Shown piece by piece: positions 1 through 10,700 of a stretch of DNA of 64,000 nt. The notes below the pieces were generated by a model that did no database searches, was not told the origin of the DNA, and was given only the letters and a program-made list of their open reading frames with translations. This DNA comes from Carpediemonas membranifera (taxonomy: Eukaryota > Fornicata). Location: NCBI GenBank assembly GCA_019828565.1, contig JAHDYR010000043.1:28512-92511 (forward strand). Reading direction: 5' to 3'. Made by a program: the position numbers and the translations under genes. Within the stretch, counting starts at the first letter, position 1. Each line of letters opens with the position of its first letter.

Positions 1-205
1 CCACACTAAGCAACATCTGTTTCTGCTCGTCTAGCTTCGTCATGAGCTGCATCCGTTTCGCTTCGATGCCGCCAATGGGAATTCCCACGATTACTCCAGT
101 TGGCGAGCACGTAACGCGAACAATACGTGCATTCTGCGGTGCGGATGCACAAATCCACTGGCATTTAGCCGGTTTCATTGTTACGCCAATTTGTCGGAAA
201 GCTTC
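1..205 (-). pseudogene. Non-LTR reverse transcriptase fragment, cut by window edge
   Basis: One minus-strand frame is open across the whole stretch. It begins near EAFRQIGVTMKPAKC and continues through GVIVGIPIGG. A helix followed by KxxKC and then a hydrophobic 'IG' strand is the usual layout just after the catalytic motif of LINE-type reverse transcriptases. The catalytic residues themselves are absent here, so this is the thumb-proximal part of an enzyme whose remainder lies outside the window or is lost. It differs from the other RT families in the window. Assignment rests on pattern only. Confidence 0.4.
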
Positions 206-206
206 G

Positions 207-273
207 AAGACAACGGGAAACAAGCTCAGTCCGGGGTCAGAATCCAAGCACCATAAATTTCTTTCTTTCTTTC
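207..273 (+). mobile_element. L-E: severely 5'-truncated copy of the APE-type LINE (3' end only)
   Basis: These 67 bases match the last bases of the full-length LINE L-A (ending at 15967), including the CCATAAATTTCTTTCTTTC tail. This is a very short 5'-truncated insertion. No target-site duplication can be recognised. The 29 bases that follow (274-302) match the spacer downstream of tRNA-Met found at 57.4, 61.2 and 25.7 kb. Confidence 0.85.
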
Positions 274-302
274 AAGTACTACCTCGATCTCGCCCCGCGA
301 AG

Positions 303-618
303 CTGGCGCTACATCGTCAGTAAGGTTACCTCGGGTAACGGGCCCGGAGCGGAGGGCGATGTGATAGCCTCACTCCGGGCAAAAGGTGTTTCGCCGGTCA
401 GGCGAGTCACGCAGTTTATGCGGACAGAATGGCGCAAAGTTCGGATCCGCCGGATCCGACGGCACGGTACCAGTTACGACTGGTATACTCCCTCTCCCTC
501 GGTAAGCGGAGAGGACTTCGCGTTTAACTTACACTAGCTTCCTCGTTAACATTGTGTAAATTAAGCGCCCCCCCGTTGGTTAATGAAAAGAATGTCATGA
601 GGCTAGGATAGCTAGCCT
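303..618 (+). mobile_element. E0: terminal remnant of a YR retroelement (A repeat + C + B2)
   Basis: Positions 303-464 are almost identical to 22521-22682, the 5' repeat and start region of E4, so E0 and E4 are one family. What follows is not coding sequence but an AT-richer stretch, a C run near 573-578 and a B2-like end at about 579-618 (GGCTAGGATAGCTAGCC). The left flank, 274-302, is tRNA-Met spacer. An A repeat joined directly to C and B2 is what recombination between A1 and A2 of a split-direct-repeat element would leave, analogous to a solo LTR. That last step is inference. Confidence 0.6.
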
Positions 619-742
619 CTGGCGTTACATCGCGCTGACAGGTTACCTCGGGTAACGGGCCGTGAGCGGAGGGCAATGAGATCGCCTCGCTCCGGCATGG
701 TGATGCGCCGACCAGGCGAGCCGCGCAGTTTATGCGGGCAGA

Positions 743-1266
743 ATGGTAGAAAATTCGGAACATCCAGATCCGACGGCAACGAGGCTCAATAACCTAGAAG
801 CCTCAATCGCTACCATCTCGCAACAGCTTGCAAAGCTTAATCCGCCTCCTCCGCCGCCCGAGACCGAGCCGCCGAAGGAATCCCAAATTGATTTCTTCCC
901 TGAACAAGATGAAGCGGATATTGACCAAACACTGGCAGAGATGGATGCATACGGCGAGCTTCCGACAAAGAGACCACTTAAGGCGGAAGCAAAGTGGCTT
1001 CGCCGCGTGATGGTGATCGTCAACGCCCTCGACGACGAGCCGCTCAAAGCAAGACTCCTGGTGGAACTCCAAGCACGCCGTATCCTTCTGGACCTCAAGG
1101 ACGACAACTGGTCGGACGCAACCTGCGAACTGTTTCTCAGTTCAACACGTCCCAGACCAAAACCCCCCGTGCCATCTCCTACTGCGCAGCCAAAGCCAGA
1201 GCCAAGGGTAAGAGAAAGGACCAGCCCCAGAACAACGGGGGGTTTCACAAGAAGCACAAGAAGTAG
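743..1266 (+). CDS. E1 gag-like ORF1 (one frame break)
   Basis: This encodes a small acidic-then-basic protein of about 175 aa. Landmarks are a proline run (PPPPPPE), the block LPTKRPLKAEAKWL, the block LDLKDDNWSDAT and a lysine-rich C-terminus ending GGFHKKHKK. The same three blocks occur in order in the ORF1 of E2-E6, which identifies it as the structural, gag-like protein of the family. No CCHC knuckle is present. The frame breaks near 1130: continuing LF-SQFNTSQ needs one more base in a T run, after which the frame stays open to the stop at 1266. The start was chosen at the second ATG of the leader, as in E4. Confidence 0.7.
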
Positions 1267-3316
1267 CCCTTGCCACAGATGTTCAGTTCCCGTCAATGAA
1301 CAAAAAGTGGCCGGTGTGGGCAAGACTCGGTGCCTCCCCCGAGGTAGTAAGCTGGCTGCGGGATGGCGTCCCTATCCACCTCACCTCTGCGCCCCCTCCA
1401 CCAGAACCGCAAAGGCGAGTGGACCCCCGCATACTCCCGAAGATCGAAGAGCTAGTCGCCAAGGGCGTCCTCTCCCCGTGCCCGATAGACGAACTGCGTC
1501 ACAGCGCACCCCTGTTCGCGGTGTCGAAGGGCAAAGACGATGTCCGCCCCGTGCACGACCTCCGAGCCCTGAACGAGTTGACAGCAGAGCTGAGGGTGTT
1601 TCGTCTGTTCGGCATCAGACGGGCGGTCCGCAATCTGCACAAGAACGACTACATGATCAAGATAGACCTAGCATCGGGATACCACCAACTTGGCGTCGCC
1701 TCGCGAGACTCCCCCTCCTAGGCGTGGTCCTACCGGACGGCCGCGCAATCAGGTACAACACACTCGGCTTCGGATGGACAGCGGCGCCGTACGTGTTCCA
1801 GAGCACGACCACACAGCTTGCAAAGATCATCGCACACAGGTTCGGGGTGACCATCGCGGTCTATCTCGACGACTTCTTAGTGTCCCATGCCTCCCCATCG
1901 TACCTAGCTTCGGTCACCCCGCAGATCATCGACCTCATGCTATCGCTGGGGGCGATACCGGGCCTCAACAAGTGCGTCCTCACGCCGACCTAGCAGGTAG
2001 ACTACCTAGGTGTCCACATAGACACCGCAAGCGAGTCCCTAAGAATCTCAAAAGACAAGGCCGAGACCTACACGGCCACGATCGATAGCCAAGGCCCTCC
2101 GGGTCGGGTCCATCACAGCTTCAGACTGGCAGAAGCTCCTAGGCCGTCTGTCATTCTTCGCAGGGACCACACAGTTCGCCCGCCTCGCACTCAGACCACT
2201 CCAGGCCACCCCTACAACGGAGACCGTCCACCTCTCCAGCCAAATCCGCAGGCAGCTGGCGGCGTGGCAAGTCCTCCTCCGCGATCGCCCACCCAAGAGG
2301 TTCGCCGAAACAAGAGCGGACTGGGAAATACGCGATACGCTCCAGATTTCTGTCACCTCAGACGCATCAACGTCCGGCTGGGGAGCATGCCTGTTCAATG
2401 GGGAGAAGGGAGCGGCATCACAGGGTGCCTTCCCCCCTCATCTCAAGGGGGAACACATTGGCGTCAAGGAGCTCTTCGCGATCGCTCAGGCGATCAATCT
2501 CGTGCCCCAGCAGGAGTCACGCTCCTCTCTCACAGTCTTTGCCGACAACTCAGCTGCCATCAACTGGGTAAACAGACGGGGATCGCCGAACCTCCCCCAG
2601 CCGCACACCAGATCCTACAGGACATCTACAACACGGCAGAAACCAAGCGCCTCGACGTCCACTGCTTCCATATTGCCGGACACCTGAACGTCCAGGCGGA
2701 CAGGCTCTCCAGGTTCGCCAAGCTCGACTGGTCGTCACCCCGAGAAGTCTTGGAAACCATCATGCGCAAGTGGGGGCCGGTCGAGATCGACGTCACAGCA
2801 CGCCCCGACAAGGTTCTGGCCTTACCAGGCTTTGCAGAAATAGCCTGGTCAATCCACGACAACGGCTTCCAGATGGACTGGAGGGGAGTCAGGATTTATA
2901 TAGCTCCTCCTATAGCCCTTCTTGGAGTGACGTGTCGTCGCCTCCAGACAATACGCGCCTCGACCCAGACTGGGAACCCTCGACACTGGAGATCAGCGGC
3001 GATAGTCCTGTGCCCGGACCTCAACTCGCCCGAGGTCCGAGCCATCAAACGTTTGACACCCCTCAAGTTGTACCTCAGATTCCAGGCGAAACACCTCCTG
3101 CAGTCCGAGCTAGCCTGGACAGCGACAGACAAGGGCAAGATCCGCTTCGTGGCGCTTATCCTGAGGACCCGTTCCAAGCCCTCCTCGCTGACGACCGACT
3201 ATCACATTTCAGAAACGAATCGTCGCGCCGCACAGCAGCGGGCTGGGTCGCCAAATTCCTCCAATCCCGCAACGCGAGCCACTCACACGCGCAACAGCTC
3301 AAAGAGTTCCTTCTGA
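1263..3316 (+). pseudogene. E1 RT-RNase H-methyltransferase-like ORF, broken
   Basis: In the -1 frame relative to gag, the ORF is open from the gag stop through FPSMNKKW. RT motifs follow: KIDLASGYHQ, LGFGWTAAPYVFQ and VYLDDFLV (catalytic DD near 1868). RNase H (SDAST, near 2370; FADNSA; AGHLNVQADRLSR) and the WGPVEIDVTARPD / IYIAPP region come next. Breaks: a missing base in the C run near 1714 (SP-LLGVV), a TAG at 1991 where relatives read Gln (CAG to TAG), and frame changes near 2090 and 2530. The C-terminal part overlaps the YR ORF. RT and RNase H would copy element RNA into DNA. Confidence 0.8.
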
Positions 3317-4074
3317 CCGAGGGTACCACGTCGGGCCCACAGTCGATACACAGGAAAGGCTACTGGATTTGCGAGGCCGCCCCACTCGTGTCTGACTGGC
3401 GCCCCCCGACCGCTGCCAAGCAGATAATCGCCGCCGCCCGGAACGTCGCCTCTGTAGAAGGCCTGACCGGGGGTGCGAAGCCTGTCACGTCCGCGAGAGT
3501 CCGCAAGGTCATAGACAGACATCGGAAGTCACCCCAAGCCTTCCAGGCCGCCCTCTTTTCTGCTCTCTGCTTTATCACCGTGAGTAGAGGCGCAGAGATC
3601 TTTGGGCTCAGACGAAGAGACGTCGAGTTCGACGCTGATGGCAATGCCCTCCTTCTGTTCGCGAGAACTAAGACTGCCACAGGCGTCCGCAAGCTGGTAC
3701 CAAACCAATCGTGGGCCCGCTTTAACCCAGCAAGGGCCCTGAAGGCATGGGTCCCCACGGCAACGCGCCGCGACGACGACCTCATCTGGCGGGCGATCAC
3801 CTCAACCGGTGGTATTTCACTATCGAAGCCGCTACCGGCGTCAACCCTTCGCCACTGGATCCACCAGGCGTACGGCACCGACATTTCGTGGCACTCATTC
3901 CGCAAGGGCGCCACCACGGAGTTGGCGGTAGCCCACACGAGTACCGAAGTCCTCCTGTCCATGGGGACGTGGGCCTCCACGAAAAGCATGCTGAGATATA
4001 TGGGCAACGGGGTCCGCACACACCCGGGGGTCCAGGGACACCTGGCCTCCATCCTTCTCCAACCACCACTTTAA
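2770..4074 (+). CDS. E1 tyrosine recombinase (integrase of YR retroelement)
   Basis: This encodes 434 aa, intact from the first ATG of the frame; the true start may lie further in. The N-terminal half overlaps the end of the RT ORF in another frame and carries the acidic motif DPDWEPS. The catalytic half has the YR tetrad residues visible: Arg in SRGAEIFGLR (about residue 272), His and Arg in WHSFRKGA (about 375), and the nucleophile Tyr in LRYMGN (about 409). It would catalyse strand exchange that inserts circular element DNA without duplicating the target. Family knowledge: DIRS/PAT/Ngaro elements use such enzymes in place of a DDE integrase. Confidence 0.9.
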   Translation: MGAGRDRRHSTPRQGSGLTRLCRNSLVNPRQRLPDGLEGSQDLYSSSYSPSWSDVSSPPDNTRLDPDWEPSTLEISGDSPVPGPQLARGPSHQTFDTPQVVPQIPGETPPAVRASLDSDRQGQDPLRGAYPEDPFQALLADDRLSHFRNESSRRTAAGWVAKFLQSRNASHSHAQQLKEFLLTEGTTSGPQSIHRKGYWICEAAPLVSDWRPPTAAKQIIAAARNVASVEGLTGGAKPVTSARVRKVIDRHRKSPQAFQAALFSALCFITVSRGAEIFGLRRRDVEFDADGNALLLFARTKTATGVRKLVPNQSWARFNPARALKAWVPTATRRDDDLIWRAITSTGGISLSKPLPASTLRHWIHQAYGTDISWHSFRKGATTELAVAHTSTEVLLSMGTWASTKSMLRYMGNGVRTHPGVQGHLASILLQPPL

Positions 4075-4349
4075 ATCTCTGACGGGAGCTATTGGCTGGG
4101 AGAGCTAGGTAGGGTGGGGCTGACACGCGTTACAACGGCAGATGTAAGCCACAACAGACATTCTTTGACGCGGTCTCTCGAGGAGACGGTCGGTTTGGGC
4201 TCGCAAGCGTGCCTGCAAGCCATTCCACTATGCTCGTTGCCGGTGGGATATCCCCGTTGGGTAGAGCAAGTATGTCTAGAGGCTAGGACAGCTAGCGGGG
4301 TTCTACACAGAACCGTGGGCGCCTGGGGTGTCGATGCCTCGGGCAGTTT

Positions 4350-4888
4350 ATGTCAGTCGTGGCGCAGAAATTTGGATTTCGACACGCGAGCGCGATGTCA
4401 ACGCAACCGCCTCCAGATGAGAGAATTATGTCTCTTGAGACTAGAATGGAGCAATTGAGCGAGGAAAACAAGGAAACTAACAACCTGTTACGACTAGCAC
4501 TCCAGCGAATGGAAGATTCGGACAAGGCTCAGAAGAAGCATCCTGTTTCCATCAGAACTAGGAACCTACCTTCCAGATTCGGCCTCAGAGATGAGGCGGA
4601 GTTCTTATACGACACTTTGGAGGATATCCAAGAAGGCCGCATCTTGCGGACATGGATCAACTGCAACTCTCGCTAGCGGCGCGCATCAGATACCTCCGTC
4701 TCAAGGATGACAACTGGGACGAAGGCACTCCAACGAGGTTCCAGTCAAAGATCCGCACCCTCATCACCTCGGAGTCGGGCATCATCTCGCAGAATGCCAT
4801 CGAAGAGGCGGCAGCCGCCGCCATGGCAAAGGGTAGACGCCGTTCTTTTCGTCCAGCCGACAAGGACAAGCGGGCGCGAGCCCATTAA
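4350..4888 (+). CDS. E2 gag-like ORF1 (one frame break)
   Basis: The protein starts at the leader ATG. It has a short coiled-coil segment (LETRMEQLSEENKETNNLLRL), then the family blocks RFGLRDEAEFLYDTLED and LRLKDDNWDEG, and an Ala/Lys/Arg-rich tail to the stop at 4888. The frame shifts near 4635: the first frame runs into a stop at 4676, while the second carries DMDQLQLSLAARIRYLRLKDDN, and one extra base in a GG would join them. It is homologous in order of blocks to the E1 and E6 ORF1. Confidence 0.65.
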
Positions 4889-4890
4889 CA

Positions 4891-6744
4891 ATATCAACTA
4901 CCAAGACTGTACATACTATACATACCATGAACGCGAGATGGAACACATGGCGCCGCTTCGGCGCAGCAGAGAGAGTAGTCACCTGGCTGAGGGAGGGAGT
5001 CCCCATAGAGCTCACAGCGCGGCCGCCACCACCGGCCCCACAACGGCGCTTAGAGCCGCGACTCCCCGAAAATCAGACAGATGGTCCGGCAGGGCGTCAT
5101 CGCTCCGACCCCCATGAGACGCCTGTCACACAGCGCAACCTTGTTCTCGGTTCCCAAGGGGGACGACATACGGCCGTGTCACGACCTGCGTCAACTCAAC
5201 AGAGTAACGAGAGAGCGCCGCTCATTCCGCCTCTTCGGCTTGAAGAGAGCGATCAACATCCTCTCCAAACAGTATTGGATGGTGAGCGTGGACCTTACGG
5301 CGGGGTACAACCAGGTCGAGGTGAGAGAGGAGGACAGACGCCTGCCGGACGGGTCAGCATTCCAGTACAATCGTCTGGGGTTTGGCTGGAGAGCAGCGCC
5401 ATACTTTTTTCAGGCAATAACGTCGCAGCTGGCCAAGATCGTAGCGATGAGGTTCAAGATCAAGATCCTGGTCTACCTGGACGACTTCCTACTGGCCCAT
5501 CACAACAGAGACGAACTGCTCCGCATGATACCGGAGATACAGAAGGTCTTCGCTGCCCTGGGAGCAACAGTCAACGAGAGGAAGACCGATTGGATCCCAC
5601 GACAGGTTCTCACCTATCTGGGCATCACCCTCAACACCACCGCAATGACTGTGAGACTCCCAAAGGACAAGGCCCAGAAATACGCAGCCTTCTTGAGCGA
5701 TGCGACGCGCTCCTCCTCCAAGCCCAACGACGAGGAGACGTGGGCCAAGGTGCTCGGGCAACTCTCCTTCTTCGCGGCGACCGCTCATGGCTGGAGTCTC
5801 AAGCTACGCTACCTACAACAGGGGAGCCTGGACCAGCTCCGGCAGAACAACAGCCTAATCAAAGAGTGGCTGGAGGTCCTCCGAACCAGGCCCCGCAGAT
5901 CGTTCGCGGAGATGCGGGCCCTCTGGGGAGCTTCACCCAGTATAGACCTGGCAATCGCGACAGACGCCTCGCAACGAGGGTGGGGAGCGGTGTGGTTCCA
6001 GGACGAGGAAGGCCACACGCGCGACAAGGGAACCTTCCCGGATCACCTTCAAGAGCTCACATCAACGTCAAGGAGCTTTACGCGGTGGTGGAGGGTGTTC
6101 GCCTTATCAACTCCTCCTCCAAGCAGCGAGAATTAAGGGTATACACCGACAACACGGCAACGCGGGCGTGGGTGAACAAGGCTGGCTCCACGCGGGCACC
6201 CCGTCAGGCACTCGCCCTCCTCAACGAGCTGCAGGTGCTGGCAGACCACAAGAACCTAGTGGTCCACGCAGTCCATACCCCGGGCAAGGCCAACGTGATA
6301 GCAGACAGCCTATCGAGGCAGGAGATTCAGCCGGACGTAGCCTTCACTCCCCCGCACATCATAGAGCAGATCACCCTTTCATGGGGCCCTGTACAACACC
6401 TCTGGGAGGCCTCCGACATGGAACACCAGTGGGTCGGCCGGGTCCTTTTGGTCCCGACTACGTCTATACTTGGTCTCCTAACGCGCAAGCTGAATGCGAC
6501 TCAGACAGCGACTCGGACTTCATCCCATCCGAGGGCGATGACTTCAGCGATATTCCTCCTCATACCGAACCTGCAGTCCCCGGAAGTACGAGTGCTCCGG
6601 TCCTGGGCGAGCCACACACTCCCGTTCTCAGTGCCACTGAACCAGCTAGAACCAAGGAGGGAGGAGCTCTCCTGGATGGCACGACAGGACACTGTCAGAC
6701 TGCTGGCCCTCTGTCTCCCGACGACGCTCACGCATACCTCCTAG
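4891..6744 (+). pseudogene. E2 RT-RNase H-methyltransferase-like ORF, two frame breaks
   Basis: The ORF is in the -1 frame to gag. MNARWNTWRRFGA begins the RT N-terminal region. The first break, near 5068, needs one more C in a C run, after which MVRQGVIAPTPM leads into the RT core: SVDLTAGYNQV, LGFGWRAAPYFFQ and VYLDDFLLAHH (near 5475). RNase H has ATDAS near 5960. A second break near 6050 is followed by INVKELYAVV, YTDNTATRAWV and PGKANVIADSLSR. The end (ITLSWGPVQHLWEA) corresponds to the MT-like region but looks shortened. It overlaps the YR frame. Confidence 0.8.
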
Positions 6745-7304
6745 CCTCCAACCGCCTGGCCCACTTGCAACCATCAGGGGCCGCTACGGCAGCGGGGTGG
6801 GTAGCAAGGTTCCTTAGGGAGCGGGATGAGTCACAATCGCCAGCCTCCCAGTTACGTTCCTTCCTCCAGTCGGAGGCAGAACACTGTGGCCCAGAGAACG
6901 TCTCGAGAAAGGGGTTCTACATAGCGGAGCTCGCTCCGATGGTCTCTACGTGGGTACGCCCGGCAGAAATCATGCGAGTGGTCCGTGGAGTGGCCAAGAC
7001 GGCCTCCACGGCGGGTCTGACCGGTGGCTCAAGGGCAATCTCCAAGCCAGAGATGCGCTACCTCATCAGTATCCGGCTCAGAGACGCCGCGTCGTTCCAG
7101 CTAGCACTGTTCGGCACACTGGCCTACCTCACAGTCTCTCGAGGCAGAGAGATCTTCGACCTAAGAGTCAAGGATGTCACCTTTCAGCCAGACAAGTCGG
7201 TCTTGCTGTTCTTCGCACACACAAAGACTGATAGGGCCGTTCGGAAAGCCGTAGCTTACGTAACCATCGATGGATTTAACCCGGCGCGGGCCTTGCATTC
7301 CTGG
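6168..7304 (+). pseudogene. E2 tyrosine recombinase, 5' part (cut by LINE L-A)
   Basis: This is the open frame overlapping the RT ORF; the real start is uncertain. It holds an acidic stretch ending DSDFIPSEGD (near 6500-6530), the conserved block RKGFYIAELAPMVSTWVRP, the catalytic Arg in VSRGREIFDLR (near 7135) and the strand block FFAHTKTDRAVRK. Coding homology stops at FNPARALHSW, exactly at the LINE target site 7291-7304, and resumes at 15982. Confidence 0.9.
7291..7304 (+). repeat. Target-site duplication of L-A, left copy
   Basis: CCTTGCATTCCTGG is repeated exactly at 15968-15981, immediately after the (TTTC)n tail of L-A. It fixes both ends of the LINE. Confidence 0.95.
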
Positions 7305-7777
7305 CAGTCCACCAATGATTTCAGCAAAGTGGAAACACTTCGATCATGGATGGACAAGGACCAACAGGCCTGGCCTATATGGATAGGGCAGTGCCCCATG
7401 GAGCTCAGAAGGAGCGGCCTTGGCCTCCTGTCTGGACATTCAAGGGTTGCCATCAGGGCATACCGCTGGGCGCGAGTGGGAGCTCCACGCCCATACCAAG
7501 GAATCAAAGTGTCTTCATGGAACGTATGTTTACAAGGAAAAGGAAAACAACCGTCGAGGGCCGGTGCTAGCACCGGCGGCTACATGGTTTTGTCAAGACC
7601 ACAAGGAAGGAAGGGCAGCACAAAAGGGAAACAGGGGCCGTCGATAGAGGCTAAAAGGAGACTACGAACAAAGCAACAACCACTACACAGAAAGGCCCGG
7701 CTACTCAGAAAAGGGCGACGCATTTTTAGGACCGCGCCTTTTTGAAAGAATGGCCTATATAGTACGGAGCATGGACA

Positions 7778-10700
7778 ATGGGAGAAACTGGAAGGCCTGG
7801 ACGGAGACCTCACCCGGATATGTACATGTGGCCCGACTTTCGGACCCAAAAATTCCGACCCAGTTTATGGACTAGAAAAAGGGGAGAAATTTTGCACTCA
7901 ACAATGCAGGTAGAAATACCGACAAGGATCAGGGATTCCACGCAGAAGCAGTGGGAGGACATCAGGGAACTACTGGACAGCTTCCTCGCTGAAAGGAACG
8001 ATTCAAGGACTCTACTTCTTCGTAGAACAGGCAAGTTTACAGGAAAGTCGCTCAATGCGAACTCCAAAGGACGCAAGGAAGTAATCATGAACGCCAGACG
8101 CATCCTCTTCGCAACCGGCGTCACTGACAACAAGGACATCATTCTCAGAAACCCATGCGGCATCCACGGCCTCCGAGACCTTTTCTACATGCTCACAGAG
8201 GCGCTCAACCCCAGAGACGAGGAAGCTAAGGACATGGCACAGGCACTGGAGCCCAAGACGCTGAAAGCGGGCTTCACTGGCATGGCAAGATGGCCATCTG
8301 AGAAGGACATCGAGACGGCGATCCTCAAGCCGAAGGAAGATGGGCCCATCGAATGGAATGGAGACAGGGACAGCGTCAAGAAGGCCGAAGGGTCGTTCAT
8401 ACTGGTATCAGGGGCTCATGGAGACGAGGCCGTAGAAGGCGTGCCTTACGACAAGGTATGGGATCCGGCAAACCAAGGCCCGGTCACCAGAGTGGCCTAC
8501 GAGCAAGAGGACGGCAAGTACAGGGTCATCCTAGAGCTAAGCGACACGTCAGCATGGTCCATCAGCCGCTTCATGGAGGAGGCCAGGGACATCCTCAGGC
8601 TTCAGGCACCGGAGGCCCCGGCCATATGGCAGGCAGCATGGAACAAGTCAGGGATCTACCTGAAGGGCAGAACCAATATCCTGGGCGAAGGGGAGGAGAC
8701 CCCCCTTAGCAACGAGCCGCCGTTCCGGAAGGTGAGGCTGGAAGTGCTCAAGGCCACCTCGGTCCGCAGCAATAGGGACGAACATGCCGATCTGGACAGG
8801 TCGTCCGCTAGCACGGTCATCGACGGAGACGAGGAGCAACATGTCAAGGACAAGGAGGAACGACGCCAGCAGGCCACCATGCCCGGCAGGAGAAGCCTCG
8901 ACGACAGCCTCCTGGAAGTGAACAAGAACATGGCCGGGGCCAACCAAGGCAAGATCGACCAGGACGAGGAGGTCGACTCAAACAAGGACAGCAGCCAGCC
9001 GCCGAGGATGCCTAGAAAGGACAAGGAGAAACGACTGGTGATCGGAGCCATCGACTTCGAGTGCGCAGACCCTGGCGTCAAGAAGGCAGGGATCCCTGCC
9101 ATCCCGGTTGAGGGCGGGATCGTACTCTTTGACCTCAGCACTGGGGACATTCTTGGACACGGGCATGGCCTGTATTACCAGGACATACCGGCAGCAAGCA
9201 TGGACCAAGCGAGGTACACGGCATGGGCAGTGACGGGGCTGCCGCCGGCCACCTTCGTGGAGGTCGGGACGGGGCGGCCGCCGATCGAGTATGAGAAGCA
9301 CATACATACTTTCAGGGACTGGGCCAACCGCCTGGCGGCTCAGCTGGCAAGGATCGAAAGGTCGGAGGGTTGGAAGATAATCATGTATGCAAAGGGGGTG
9401 GAGATGGAAAGCTTCCTCCTCACGAACCCCACAAATGGACTGGAGCAAGGAACCAGGGAATTCTTCCAAGCTAGGCTGGTGGACGAGAAGAAGCTACCAG
9501 AGATCCTGGAGAACAACGGCAAGGAGGAGGCTGGCCAAAACCTCAGGGACAACCTCGACAAGGCCAACTACCTGGAAGCAGTAACAACATGGTCAAATGG
9601 ATGGCAGAACAGGAGCGAGCCCAAGGGAGTCTGTCCGTACCACAGACACACCGCGGGTTGCTACCACTGTGGGTTGGCGGATACAGTAGTCTTCACAGCC
9701 AGGATCAGGGCCCTATGCAAGGAGAGGATGAGCACCCCAGACGTCTACCACTACATGGGTAAGGCACTCGACAAGACCATGGAAGCAGTCGGGAAGGCGG
9801 AGCCGGGCATGGATATCATGGGAGGCCCGGAATTCGCGACAAGGAGGGACACCTTTGAGATCTTCGGCACGTACCCGATCGGGGACGCAAGGGACGTCAG
9901 CAGGGAAGTCGGCGACAGGATCCTCGTAGTCCCGGACAACGGACACCGCTTCGGCATCGGCTTCGGGTTCGGGGAGGTTCTGTTGGGCATGAAGGGCATC
10001 TTACTGGCCCCCCTCACAACCATGGACAACGAAGGTGTACTGGAGAGAAGCCCGCTATGGACCATCATGGAAAGAGCCACGGCTAACCAGCTCCGCATGG
10101 TACGCGTCAGGAAGGGCCTAGGGGCAGCAAGGGAGGAGGACATCATAACCATGGCCATGCTATACGATTGGTGGCCCTCGAAGGAGGCTACGGCTCATCA
10201 AGGAGTCTGGGGCTGCGACGACCTAGCAGAGAGCCTCAGGGACTATGAGAAGGTCATAGTCAACGTCAAGGCCCCCAGGAACAGGGGTAGGATCACCCTA
10301 GGGGCGAGCTTCATCCCGAGAGACTGGGGCATGGTCAGGGTCAGCGAGGCTGGGACCATCCTAAGCCGTATGCGCAAGGAAGGGGCCAGACTAGTCTCGG
10401 CAGCTATCCCGGACGAGCCCAGAGCCAACACAGTCAATGTCCCAGGCATCACGTATGTCCCCACCATCGACGGAAAGTCCGAACAGCCATACCAAAGTAG
10501 GTTCTTCGACAACGGCCTGGAGGAAAAGGCGAGGCGGATTAGCACCAGGATGGTGGGCAGGCACTTCGGCCAGGACGCGGATCAAGGACATCACGACCAG
10601 CATGGAGACAGGGAAGAGGACAGAAGGGTAGGACACGGAGCCGGCGGTAGAGCTGGTGTCAGAGCTGACGACAGAACCGGCGACAGAGCTGGTAACATGA

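Larger units (their letters stand above)
619..4300 (+). mobile_element. E1: YR (DIRS/PAT-like) retroelement
   Basis: E1 has a leader resembling the A repeat of E0/E4 (CTGGCG-TACATC near 619, CAGTTTATGCGGGCAGAATGG near 725), then a gag-like ORF, an RT-RNase H-methyltransferase-like ORF with several breaks, and an intact YR ORF. It abuts E0 on the left and E2 on the right in the same orientation. A clear A2 repeat is not visible after the YR stop at 4074, so the right boundary near 4300 is approximate. Confidence 0.75.
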
